Assembly: GCA_027335345.1 (NCBI GenBank)
Contig: DAHWOF010000033.1
Coordinates: 1 to 64,000 of the forward strand
Source of the DNA: Granulicella sp.
Lineage (GTDB): Bacteria; Acidobacteriota; Terriglobia; Terriglobales; Acidobacteriaceae
Direction: 5' to 3'
DNA length: 64,000 bases
Shown here: positions 9,615 to 19,121 of the stretch, one piece after another
Layout: every line of letters starts with the position of its first letter
How positions within the stretch are numbered: position 1 is the stretch's first letter
The notes under the pieces: model-generated
The model's input: the letters and a program-made list of their open reading frames with translations, nothing else
Told to the model about the DNA's origin: nothing
Databases searched by the model: none
Position numbers and translations under genes: made by a program

Positions 9615-12600
9615 TCAGTGAATATCGAACTGCTCGGGATGCAGGCTCGGATCGCTCTTGACCAGAATGGTCTTTCCCGACATCTCTTCCATCTCCTGGA
9701 GCCACTTTCCTCCGCCGCTCTTGAGCTGCTTGACCGTCTCGGGATGGACGCGCAGGATGATGTCTCCCTTGTCGATCTGTTTGTGCATCTTCCGCATCTC
9801 GATGTAGATGTCATTGCACACGGTCACGGGGGACTTGACCATGCCCGTGCCCGCACAGACGCTGCAGGTGGTGGAGAGGGTCCGTTCGAGGGACTGCTTG
9901 ACCCGCTTGCGCGTAATCGCCACCAGTCCAAAGTCATTGAACTGTAGCACCTTGGAGGGTGCGCGATCCTTTTTGAGCTCCTCCTCCAGCGCGGCCATCA
10001 CACGGTTGCGGTTCTTGCGCTCATCCATATCGATGAAGTCGATAATGATGATCCCGCCCAGGTCTCGCAGGCGGATCTGACGCACAATCTCCGGAATGGC
10101 GTCCAGATTCGTCTTGACGATCGTGTCTTCCAGCCGAGCCGTCTTGCCGACGTATTTGCCCGTGTTGATGTCGATTGCCACCAGAGCCTCCGTCTGGTTG
10201 ATGACAATCGAGCCGCCCGACTTGAGCCACACCTTGGAGCGCAGCGCCGCATTGATCTCCTCGGTGATTCCGAACTGCTCAAACAGCGGTGTCTCCTTGC
10301 TGTAGAGCTTGACGCGGCGAATCAGGCTCGGCTGGAACCGTTGCAGGAAGCGCAGAACGCGCTCATACTCGGTCTCCGTATCCACCCAGATGGCGGAGAA
10401 GTTGTCCGTCACCTGATCGCGCAGGATCCGCTCAATCAGATTCAGATCGTGATAGATCAGCGCCGGACTCTTGGATGACTCCGAGCGCGCCTTGATATCG
10501 GCCCACAAATTGAGAAGGAAGCGAAGATCGCTGCGCAGCTCTTCTTCGCTGGCCCCAGCGGCAGCGGTGCGCACAATAAAACCTCCGCTCGCATCTCCTC
10601 TCTCGCTGAGCAGAATCTCCTTCAGCCGCCTCCGCTCACTGTCGCTCTCAATCTTGCGCGACACGCCGGTATGGTTCACCGTCGGCATGAACACCAGGAA
10701 CCTGCCCGGCAAGGCAATGTGACTGGTGATGCGTGCGCCTTTCTTGGCGATCGGTTCCTTGGCAATCTGGACCAGAACCTCTTGCCCAGGCTTCAACAAG
10801 TCGCTGATCGCCGGCAGGTTGGTCGCCTGCATGGAAGCCCTTCCACCGCGCTCACGGCCACCCAGACGAGGCGCTCCGCGACGATCCCGGCCAACGCGAT
10901 CCCGGCCGCCACGGCGGCCGTCCCTGCGACCGCGTCTTCCCGCTTCGCGGTCGCCCCCTTTCAGGTCTTCACCTGCACCGTCAGCGCCACCCGCAGCGGA
11001 CGGATTCTCCTCTTCGGAGACGGGCATCTCCGCCGTACCGTTTTCGTCATAGCTCGATATCTCGGCAAACTCCTCCTCTTCGACTTCGCTGATCTCGCTA
11101 CCGGAGACACCTCCTTCTTCACCGTCATCGTCTGGCGTGGACTCCATCTCGTCTTCCTCGAAGTCTTCCCCGTAGGAGAAGGCTTCGTCCTCGTCCAACT
11201 CTCTTGACTCCTGTCCGGTGATGTCATCGATGGTCATATCGCGAAGTATGCTGCCCAGATCGGCCGCATTCTCCAACACTTCTTCTTCGCTCTCATCCTC
11301 AAGCGCGCCGGCGCTCAGGGAACCGAACTCGATGTCCTCCTCATCGAGCAACTCTTCCTCGAGATCGCCATCACCGGGAGCAAAATCACCTTCCAGCGTG
11401 ACCGAGGAGGAGTGCCCTGCCAAGGTCGAAGCGAGCGGCTTTGAATCTGCCTCCGGCGCAGAGGGAACCGGCCGATCGTCGGAGGTCAGCCCGACCGGCT
11501 GCAGCGCTGCGATTCTCTCTGCGGGTAGCTGCGCTGCGGCTGCATGCGGCTGCGCGGAGTCGGCTGGCGCCTGCACTGCGGCTGCTTCGACAAACGCGGC
11601 AGCATCTGGCTCCTGCGCCGGAGAAACAGACTCCTGCGGCTCGGCGACGCTCCCGCCGTGCCGGAACTCGCGCGCTCCGGAAGGATCCAGGCGAAAGGAG
11701 ACCGCAGCATTCTCTTCCGGCTCATATTCCATGGTGGTCTCATGAAACTCGGGGTCGGGTAGGTCCTCGGCCTCCTGCAGTTCGGCATCGTGAAGCTCCG
11801 AGATCGCATCCTCGAACTCCGCCTCGTGCGCCGCGGCTGCATCCAGTCCCTCCACCGGCGCCAGATCCGTCTGACCCGCGGAGATCGGCTCATACTCGCT
11901 TTCGGCAACATCATGACCGGAACTGACCGGGGGCAGTACCGCTTTGGCCGGATCCATCTGTCTGGGCTCCGCCCGATACTCCCTGCTCCCTTCGTCTCGA
12001 CCGCTACGGGCACGTCTCTCGTCGCGGGCACGCCGGCGATCGAGTCCGCGGCCACCACGAACCTCCGGCCTGGTATCGCCGCCCGCGTAGCCCCCGTCGC
12101 GCTCATGCTCTTCCCTGTGCGCCTCGCGCCCGTCACGCAGCCGGGACAGGCTTTCACCGGGCAACACCTGCCCGCCATCCCACCCTGGCAACAACTCTAC
12201 CTGAGTGGAAGGTCTGGTCTGCGTCCAGTTGCCGGTAGGCTTTGCAGGGGAGCTCGGCTCATGGGCGGGCTCCGCGGCAGACTCCTCCGGCTCTGTCCGG
12301 CGATACTTGGAAAGCGACTCGCCGGGCAGAATGAACGGCTCTACCTGCGCACCGCCGCGGGTGGAAGCCGGTAGATCCCACCTCTCATCCTGAGCAGAGG
12401 CATGGCGCACTCCACGGGGTGCAAACCGCTCGCGCACCGCATCCAGCCTGTCGCGACGTCCACCCCTGTCTCGGTCGCCGGAATCACGTCCGGCGCGGTC
12501 TCGTCCGCTTTCATCCCGCAGAGCACTCCGACGCGCCTCATACGGGCGGTGCTCAAGGCTCTCCTGCTGCACAGCAGGAACTCCGTCAAGCCCCTCGACG

Positions 12601-13223
12601 GCATCCTCAGGCTCCGCACCTCCAGTCTGCGCCTCGCCGGCAACACCCCGTCCCCTTCTCCGTCCCCGGCGTCCACGCCAGCGCCGGGCAACTTCGCCCT
12701 CTGGGGCTCCGGGCGTTTGGAGGGAGTCTTCCCCGGTCGGCTCCCCATCCAGCCCTTGTGACGCGTCCTCCCTTGGCCACCCCGCCGGAGACGCCATGCT
12801 TCTGTACTCTTCCGGATACGAGTCAGAACCCGCGGCCTTGCTCTCGGCGCGGCTCTCGGATGTCAGTTCGCGGCCGCCGCGATCACGCCGAGCCCGGCCA
12901 CGGCCCTCGCCGCGGCTCTCCGCAGAGGAACCTTCGCCTCTAGAGCGCCGTCCTTCGCCTCCCGAGGCAGCATCAAAGTCCGCAGCCTCGTCGGTCTCTT
13001 CCATGAAGTCAGTGATATAGAGGAACGCATCGCGTTCCAATCCGATATCCACAAAGCTCGACTGCATGCCGGGCAAAACCCGGGTCACCCGCCCTTTGTA
13101 GATGGAACCGGCCAGCGTGTACTCATTCTCACGCTCGTAGTAAATTTCTGTAAGTTCTTCTTTTTCAACAATTGCCAGCCGCGTCTCATGGGGCGTGCTG
13201 GATATGTAAATCTCTTTCGACAT
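9615..13223 (-). CDS. Ribonuclease E/G family protein with a very large low-complexity charged insertion in the S1 region
   Basis: N-term EIYISSTPHETRLAIVEKEELTEIYYERENEYTLAGSIYKGRVTRVLPGMQSSFVDIGLERDAFLYI; C-term ALVAIDINTGKYVGK, LRDLGGIIIIDFIDMDERKNRNRV, CSVCAGTGMVKSP (Zn-link-like). Confidence 0.92.
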   Translation of the reverse strand: MSKEIYISSTPHETRLAIVEKEELTEIYYERENEYTLAGSIYKGRVTRVLPGMQSSFVDIGLERDAFLYITDFMEETDEAADFDAASGGEGRRSRGEGSSAESRGEGRGRARRDRGGRELTSESRAESKAAGSDSYPEEYRSMASPAGWPREDASQGLDGEPTGEDSLQTPGAPEGEVARRWRGRRGRRRGRGVAGEAQTGGAEPEDAVEGLDGVPAVQQESLEHRPYEARRSALRDESGRDRAGRDSGDRDRGGRRDRLDAVRERFAPRGVRHASAQDERWDLPASTRGGAQVEPFILPGESLSKYRRTEPEESAAEPAHEPSSPAKPTGNWTQTRPSTQVELLPGWDGGQVLPGESLSRLRDGREAHREEHERDGGYAGGDTRPEVRGGRGLDRRRARDERRARSGRDEGSREYRAEPRQMDPAKAVLPPVSSGHDVAESEYEPISAGQTDLAPVEGLDAAAAHEAEFEDAISELHDAELQEAEDLPDPEFHETTMEYEPEENAAVSFRLDPSGAREFRHGGSVAEPQESVSPAQEPDAAAFVEAAAVQAPADSAQPHAAAAQLPAERIAALQPVGLTSDDRPVPSAPEADSKPLASTLAGHSSSVTLEGDFAPGDGDLEEELLDEEDIEFGSLSAGALEDESEEEVLENAADLGSILRDMTIDDITGQESRELDEDEAFSYGEDFEEDEMESTPDDDGEEGGVSGSEISEVEEEEFAEISSYDENGTAEMPVSEEENPSAAGGADGAGEDLKGGDREAGRRGRRDGRRGGRDRVGRDRRGAPRLGGRERGGRASMQATNLPAISDLLKPGQEVLVQIAKEPIAKKGARITSHIALPGRFLVFMPTVNHTGVSRKIESDSERRRLKEILLSERGDASGGFIVRTAAAGASEEELRSDLRFLLNLWADIKARSESSKSPALIYHDLNLIERILRDQVTDNFSAIWVDTETEYERVLRFLQRFQPSLIRRVKLYSKETPLFEQFGITEEINAALRSKVWLKSGGSIVINQTEALVAIDINTGKYVGKTARLEDTIVKTNLDAIPEIVRQIRLRDLGGIIIIDFIDMDERKNRNRVMAALEEELKKDRAPSKVLQFNDFGLVAITRKRVKQSLERTLSTTCSVCAGTGMVKSPVTVCNDIYIEMRKMHKQIDKGDIILRVHPETVKQLKSGGGKWLQEMEEMSGKTILVKSDPSLHPEQFDIH

Positions 13224-13893
13224 CGTTCTGCTCTCCTCTTGCCTTCGGCCTCTGCGGCCGGCGGGCTATGGGCAGAACAGACAAAGATCGCGCTGCTTTG
13301 GCTCCGACATCCTGCATCGGAGCCGAAGGGGGAATCCCGACGCATCGCGTCAGAATCCGGCAGCAGCCTCTTCTGGTTCGGACAGAGCTTGAGTTTTGGA
13401 TACGCCGGCAGCGGAGGCATGGGTGGTGAAGGCATCTTTTGCGCAGGCTGGATCGACCTTCTCTGGCCCATGGATGCGTCCAGCACCTGGACCTTCCGCC
13501 CACGAACAGTAACGCGCTTCGCGTGTCCGTGTCTTGGGAGAAAAACTTGCCAGCGTTGAGATGCCTGTCGCGGGACGACTCCTTCTGCCCTCGGACATCA
13601 TGCCGTAAACGGAGTTTGTGACCAACACAACCTTGAATTCAGGCGGGGCCGTTAACCGTCCGTTTCCGCTCATTCTCAAAACCTGTCCGGCCTTCGGAGG
13701 TTGATCCGCGCCTGGCCGGCCTTCTAAAACCTGTTGTACCGCTGCAACGGGAAGATAGTCGCATCCGCACGGCGGTCGTTGTGGTGATCTCTCCATAGCC
13801 GATCACCTGACTCTAGTATGCACGAAAACCCTGACGAGCAGGAGATAACCCATCGAGATTCTTTCACTCCGCATGCGCCAGGCTCGCCGGCCG

Positions 13894-14997
13894 TCAGTTG
13901 ACGAACCGCCGCATCCGGATGTTCATCACCATCCCCAGTGCAACGAACATGTAAATCACCGACGACCCACCGTAGCTCATCAACGGCAGTGGAATTCCAG
14001 TAACAGGCATCAGACCAACGCACATTCCGATATTGACCGCAATCTGGAAGAGCAGCACTCCAGCAACGCCCATCACGATCAGACTCCCGGGTGGGTCGGC
14101 CGCGGTCTGCGCATTCTGGATCAGGCGCATCAGGATCAAGAAGTACAGGAGCAAAACGCCGATCGCACCGATAAACCCATGCTCTTCACAGAAGGCCGCA
14201 AAGATGAAATCCGTGTACGGGATGGGCAGGAAGTCCCCCTGTGTCTGCGTTCCGTGATTGGCTCCCTTGCCCCACAATCCCCCGGAACCCACCGCGATCA
14301 GGGACTGGCGAATCTGATATCCCGAAGCCTGCGGATCACTGTCCGGATTAAGAAACGCCGTCAGCCGCGCCCTCTGATACGGCTTGAGCAGCTTCCCAGA
14401 GGCCAGTCCAGCTCCTCCGACCAACGCCAGTCCGGCTACCAGAATCGCCGCCTGCTTCCAGCGGATTCCGCCCAGAAAGAGTCCCACCACAAGCACGGGC
14501 AGATAGGTCAGCGAGGTCCCCAGGTCCGGCTGCTTGAGCACCAGCACCAGAGGAATGCCAATCAGCATGGATGCTTTTCCGATGTCCTTCCAACTCAGAT
14601 CGCGTCCGTTCTCGATGATCTCCCAGAAGAAACGGGCCGAAACCAGGATGAGCACCAGACGCACCCACTCTGACGGCTGGAAGTGGACTCCTCCGCCCAG
14701 GTTGATCCAGCGCCTGGCCCCCAGCACCTTGGTTCCCACCAAGCGCACCGCCAGCAAGGACGCCAGGCTGGCGCCATAGGCCCAGTAGGCGATCCCCAGC
14801 AGGCGATGATAGTCCACCAGGGCGAAGGCAAACATGCCCACCAATCCCAGGACCAGAAATCCGATCTGTTTCTGCTGAAAGCCGTGGAACTTGGTCATCC
14901 CGGTCGCCGACCGGATCTCCAGAACACTGATGATCGACAGGACGATCACAAGGCCCAGCAGCATCCAGTCGAAATCACGAAACCGTGAGCGAATCAT
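13894..14997 (-). CDS. rodA: Rod shape-determining protein RodA (SEDS family)
   Basis: QIGFLVLGLVGMFAFALVDYHRL, ARRWINLGGGVHFQPSEWVRLVLIL, KQPDLGTSLTYLPVL, TGIPLPLMSYGGSSVIYMFVALGMVMNI. Confidence 0.94.
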   Translation of the reverse strand: MIRSRFRDFDWMLLGLVIVLSIISVLEIRSATGMTKFHGFQQKQIGFLVLGLVGMFAFALVDYHRLLGIAYWAYGASLASLLAVRLVGTKVLGARRWINLGGGVHFQPSEWVRLVLILVSARFFWEIIENGRDLSWKDIGKASMLIGIPLVLVLKQPDLGTSLTYLPVLVVGLFLGGIRWKQAAILVAGLALVGGAGLASGKLLKPYQRARLTAFLNPDSDPQASGYQIRQSLIAVGSGGLWGKGANHGTQTQGDFLPIPYTDFIFAAFCEEHGFIGAIGVLLLYFLILMRLIQNAQTAADPPGSLIVMGVAGVLLFQIAVNIGMCVGLMPVTGIPLPLMSYGGSSVIYMFVALGMVMNIRMRRFVN

Positions 14998-15037
14998 TGT
15001 CTATCCAGTCTACGGTCTCGCCCATGGGCTCCCCGTT

Positions 15038-16939
15038 CTACTCGGACGGCGCGGTTCCAGCCACCCCAACCGACTGCCCCGCCAGCTTGGGCACGGCCAC
15101 CTGCATGGCCAGATTCCTGGCCCGTTCGCGCTGTTCGGTGACGTACGCATCGATCACCTGCGCGGCGAGCCGAGCGGCATGCTCTCCCCACACCCCATGC
15201 TCCCATAGCACCACGACCACAATGTCCGGATTGCGCCGAGGCGCCATGCCCACAAACCAGGCATTGGGCTCCGTATCGTGGCCGTGATTGGTGCGGTCCA
15301 GCGCCTGGTGACTCATCACCTGCGCGGTTCCAGTCTTGCCTGCAAAATCAATCCCCGGCAGTTGATCCATGCCCGCGGTATCAAACTCTCCCGGCGTGGT
15401 GGTCTGCGCCATGGCGTCGGTGATCAACTCCCAGTTCTGCGGGGACAGCGGAATCGTCTTGTTCCCGGACCCCGGATACTCCGCCTTGATCTCCTCCTGC
15501 TCATCCGGGCTCAACTCGCTGGGGAATACCAGATGGGGACGCTTCAGGACGCCGCCTGAGGCGATTCCCCCCAGCGCTCGCGCCAGTTGCAGCGGCGTCA
15601 CCTCAACGGCTCCCTGCCCAATTCCCACCGAGATCACCTCGCCGGGATACCAGGGCTGGTGCATCACCTTTTCCTTCCAAAGCACGGTAGGCATAAGCCC
15701 GGGAGCCTCGTTGGGAAGATCGATCCCGGTCTTCTCTCCGATTCCCACGCTCTGCGCATATTTTGCGATAGTATCGATCCCCAGCTTCTCCGCCAGGGTA
15801 TAGAAGAAGGTATCGCAGCTCCATGGAATCGCATGCTCAATGTCCACCAGGCCATGATGCTTGTCGCAGGCATGAAACTGCCCATAGAAGACGCCCCCGC
15901 CGTTACACATCACCTTCATGTTCTGGGCTACGTTCTCCTGCAGGCCCGCCAGACTCATGATGATCTTGAAGGTGGACCCGGGCGCCAATTGCGCCTGAAT
16001 CGCCTGGTTCATCATGGGATGATTGGGATCCTGCATCAGCGATCGCCAGTAGGACGAGGTCAGCTTCACCGCAAACTGATTGGGATCAAACGCGGATCGC
16101 GAGACCATGGCCAGGATCTCGCCGTTATGCGGATCCATGGCCACAATCGCTCCGGTCTTGCCTTCCATGGCGCGTTCGGCGGCCATCTGTACGTCCAGGT
16201 CGATCGTCAGGCGGAGGTCGTGGCCTGGCGTCGCCAGCTCCTCACCCATCTGCCCTACCTCTTTGCCGTGCGAGTTCACAACGATGTCGCGCGAGCCGTC
16301 GGTTCCCCGCAGCCAATCGTCGTAAGCCTCTTCAATACCTGATTTGCCAACCACATCGCCCGGCTCATAGGCGGCGTAGCGTTCGTCATTCAGATCGGAC
16401 TCGCTTACCTCGCCCACATAGCCAAGCACGTGCGCCAGAACCCCATCCCGGGGATACACTCGCCGCTGCTCATCCAGCGTCTCCAACTCCGGAAGATCGT
16501 CCCGGTGCGCCGCAATGAACGCCTGCTCATCGGGGGTTATGTCCTGCTTCAAGGGGATTGGCTGATACTTGGGAGCATACTGATAGTGCCGCAACGTAGC
16601 TTGAATCTGGTCCAAGGGAAGATGCAGTCCAGAGGCAATCAACGGCAGGTCAGCTTCCGTATCCTTGACTTGGTCTCGCACCAGAAAACAGGTGACCGAC
16701 GGATAGTTGTCCACCAACAATCGCCCATAGCGATCAAAGATCCGCCCTCGCGGCGCCAGTACCGGCACCCTGCGGATACGGTTCTGCTCCGCCAGCACGC
16801 GGTAGTTGTTGGCATCCAGAATCTGCAGTCGCCACAGCCAGCAGCCCAACACTACCAGCACCGCCGCCACCACGTACTGCGAGACGTGCAGCTTCGCCGC
16901 CGACAACTTTTCCTTGCGATCGATGCTCTCCAGATCCAT
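15038..16939 (-). CDS. mrdA: Penicillin-binding protein 2 (MrdA)
   Basis: RGRIFDRYGRLLVDNYPSVTCFLVRDQVKD; LAPGSTFKIIMSLAGL (SxxK); SCDTFFYTL (SxN); GKTGTAQV (KTG). Confidence 0.94.
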   Translation of the reverse strand: MDLESIDRKEKLSAAKLHVSQYVVAAVLVVLGCWLWRLQILDANNYRVLAEQNRIRRVPVLAPRGRIFDRYGRLLVDNYPSVTCFLVRDQVKDTEADLPLIASGLHLPLDQIQATLRHYQYAPKYQPIPLKQDITPDEQAFIAAHRDDLPELETLDEQRRVYPRDGVLAHVLGYVGEVSESDLNDERYAAYEPGDVVGKSGIEEAYDDWLRGTDGSRDIVVNSHGKEVGQMGEELATPGHDLRLTIDLDVQMAAERAMEGKTGAIVAMDPHNGEILAMVSRSAFDPNQFAVKLTSSYWRSLMQDPNHPMMNQAIQAQLAPGSTFKIIMSLAGLQENVAQNMKVMCNGGGVFYGQFHACDKHHGLVDIEHAIPWSCDTFFYTLAEKLGIDTIAKYAQSVGIGEKTGIDLPNEAPGLMPTVLWKEKVMHQPWYPGEVISVGIGQGAVEVTPLQLARALGGIASGGVLKRPHLVFPSELSPDEQEEIKAEYPGSGNKTIPLSPQNWELITDAMAQTTTPGEFDTAGMDQLPGIDFAGKTGTAQVMSHQALDRTNHGHDTEPNAWFVGMAPRRNPDIVVVVLWEHGVWGEHAARLAAQVIDAYVTEQRERARNLAMQVAVPKLAGQSVGVAGTAPSE

Positions 16940-17024
16940 CCCGCAGCCTCTGCTCCTGTTCCCTCGTCTCGCTTCTGCCTACTCCGTTGGCTCTTTCGTC
17001 TTCAACCTCTTGGCCACTTTCTCT

Positions 17025-17549
17025 TCAATCCCGAATCCTGAACCTGTCCAGAACATAGAAGACAGGAATCGCAACCACGCTGTTGGCCACCGCGCTGACC
17101 AACTCATCAACCGGCAGTAGTTGATAGGACGTCTGACCCAGCAGCCAGTGAGCGATGAGGTAGAGCAGCCCGCTCTGGCAGAGGCTGAGCGTAAAGACGA
17201 GAGCCACGCGGTTGATCACGTTCTCGATGTCCACGGCAAAACCCAGGCTGGCGGCCACGTAGCCCACCACTCCCTTGGCGATACCCTCCACCCCAAAAGG
17301 ATGATTGGTCAAACCATCCTGAAACAATCCAATCAGCGTTCCGGTCACGGTCCCGGCGATCGGGCTCCGGCGCGATACGGCAAAAAAGATCGTCGCAATC
17401 AGGGGCAGATCCAGATGCAGCAGCCACGGAAAGGTCTTGGGCAGCATCGCCTGCAGCAAGATGCAGACCACAGGCGCCATGATCGTCACGCCAGGGTGAA
17501 AACCATACTGGTCCAGCTCTTCGCGTGATGTATAACTCCGCTCCGCCAT
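17025..17549 (-). CDS. mreD: Rod shape-determining protein MreD
   Basis: Small multi-TM protein LLHLDLPLIATIFFAVSRRSPIAGTVTGTLIGLFQDGLTNHPFGVEGIAKGVVGYVAASLG, positioned between mreC and mrdA. Confidence 0.88.
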   Translation of the reverse strand: MAERSYTSREELDQYGFHPGVTIMAPVVCILLQAMLPKTFPWLLHLDLPLIATIFFAVSRRSPIAGTVTGTLIGLFQDGLTNHPFGVEGIAKGVVGYVAASLGFAVDIENVINRVALVFTLSLCQSGLLYLIAHWLLGQTSYQLLPVDELVSAVANSVVAIPVFYVLDRFRIRD

Positions 17550-17598
17550 CGTCCTTGCTCACTTGTTCCATGGCTCCTCTTCGGGGAGCCGCTCTCGT

Positions 17599-18906
17599 CT
17601 ACCGTTGCTGATCCGGCTGCTGACCGGGACTCGTCTGGCGTTGTGCGCTGCCTGGACTCCGGGGCGGCCCTCCAGGCGTCATTTCGACCGCCGGAGGCGT
17701 TGCTCCGGGTGAAAACCTGTCCAGATGCAATGCGGGCTTGGGCCTTGGCAACCCTGAGTTGGTAATACCCGGCAGCCCACCGATCTGGCTCTCCGGGTCA
17801 TCCGGGGCGGGCTGGGTCGTTCCGGCTCCGCTGCCTGAGGCTCCGTTGCCTGCCGCCGCCGTCCCGGCGGCGCTGTTGACGGTTCCACTTGCGGCCGAGG
17901 CAGAGGCAGAGGGCTGCAAGCTGGGCAGCTTTCCCGCGACCAGATCCGCGGCCCTCTGGTTGGTTTCGGCGGTCGCCTCAGCCGTCGCCGCGTCCTGAGC
18001 CGCGGTTGGAGGCAGCGTCGCTGAGGTTGCGGTGATCACCAGCACCTCTTCCAACCGATTCAGGTCGGCGGCCGGCTTGATGGTGATGGCCGTGTAGGGC
18101 TGGTGCAGCGGATCCGGAGCGATCGACTGGATGGTTCCAACCGGCAGCCCGCGCGGAAAGACCAGATCTCCACCCGAGGTGATCACCGGCTCGCCCACCT
18201 TGATCCGGGAGTCTGCGGTGAGGTCATCGATCTGCACCTCGCCGGTCGCCGTTCCGCGCACAATGGCTCGAATCCTGGTGGCCGCCAGAATCACCCCTGC
18301 GCCCGAGGAGGGATCATTGATCAGCAGCAGTTGCGAGGTATGCGGAAACACATCCCGGATCTTGCCCACCACGCCGTCCGGAGTGATCACGGGTTGATCC
18401 GGCTTCAGGCCGTCCGCGGAGCCCTTGTCCAGATACAGGACGTGCGACCGTTCCGAGCCGCTGGTCCCGATTACCTGTGCGGCCACATTGGCCAACGCAT
18501 ACTGCTCTCGGAAGGCCAAAAGCCTCTGCAGTCTTCGCCCCTGGGCTGCATCTTCCGCAAACGACGCCTCCTCTTCGCGCAGCCGCGCCACCTCATCCTT
18601 GAGCGCCGCGTTTTGCTGCCGCGTCTGACGCAGATTCACATAGTCATCCCATACGCCGCGAACTCTCGAACTGGAGATCTGAACCGCAGCCTCCAGCGGC
18701 GTGACCGCCGTGACCGTCCAGCGCCGAAGCAGAGAGACCTCGCGCCCATCGGGAGCTGCCCCTTCACTCTCCATCGCCGCCGCGCCGGTTGGCGCGTCGG
18801 GATCCTTCGCTGGGCGCTGAACCTGCATGGCCAGTGCGATGACCTGCAGCAGCACAATGGCGATGAGCACCAACGGGTTCTTGAATCGCGTGAAGAATGA
18901 TTCCAT
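17599..18906 (-). CDS. mreC: Rod shape-determining protein MreC
   Basis: MESFFTRFKNPLVLIAIVLLQVIALAMQVQRP...AAQVIGTSGSERSHVLYLDKGSADGLKPDQPVITPDGVVGKI. Start moved from the track value (19011) to the Met before the TM segment. Confidence 0.9.
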   Translation of the reverse strand: MESFFTRFKNPLVLIAIVLLQVIALAMQVQRPAKDPDAPTGAAAMESEGAAPDGREVSLLRRWTVTAVTPLEAAVQISSSRVRGVWDDYVNLRQTRQQNAALKDEVARLREEEASFAEDAAQGRRLQRLLAFREQYALANVAAQVIGTSGSERSHVLYLDKGSADGLKPDQPVITPDGVVGKIRDVFPHTSQLLLINDPSSGAGVILAATRIRAIVRGTATGEVQIDDLTADSRIKVGEPVITSGGDLVFPRGLPVGTIQSIAPDPLHQPYTAITIKPAADLNRLEEVLVITATSATLPPTAAQDAATAEATAETNQRAADLVAGKLPSLQPSASASAASGTVNSAAGTAAAGNGASGSGAGTTQPAPDDPESQIGGLPGITNSGLPRPKPALHLDRFSPGATPPAVEMTPGGPPRSPGSAQRQTSPGQQPDQQR

Positions 18907-19121
18907 CGTAAGAAGACCGAGCCCCGGCAGACATTCTTTGCCGGTGTGGGTTCCGTGGAGCAACGGCGCAATGAATTCCGCTGCCGGAGAGGCCGGGGAC
19001 CCACCCCGCATGCTTCCATGCTCTCCTCCATTATTTCATCGGAACTGCCCGGCCGTATCCGCCCCAGCCCTCCGGATGCGAAGAACATCTTGCGCGGATC
19101 CTCCGCTGCTACCATCATCCC

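Noticed and set aside
10900-12900. Repeat-like Arg/Glu codon runs considered as a CRISPR or tandem array
   Set aside because: Low-complexity coding sequence inside the RNase E/G ORF; no regular spacer/repeat spacing.
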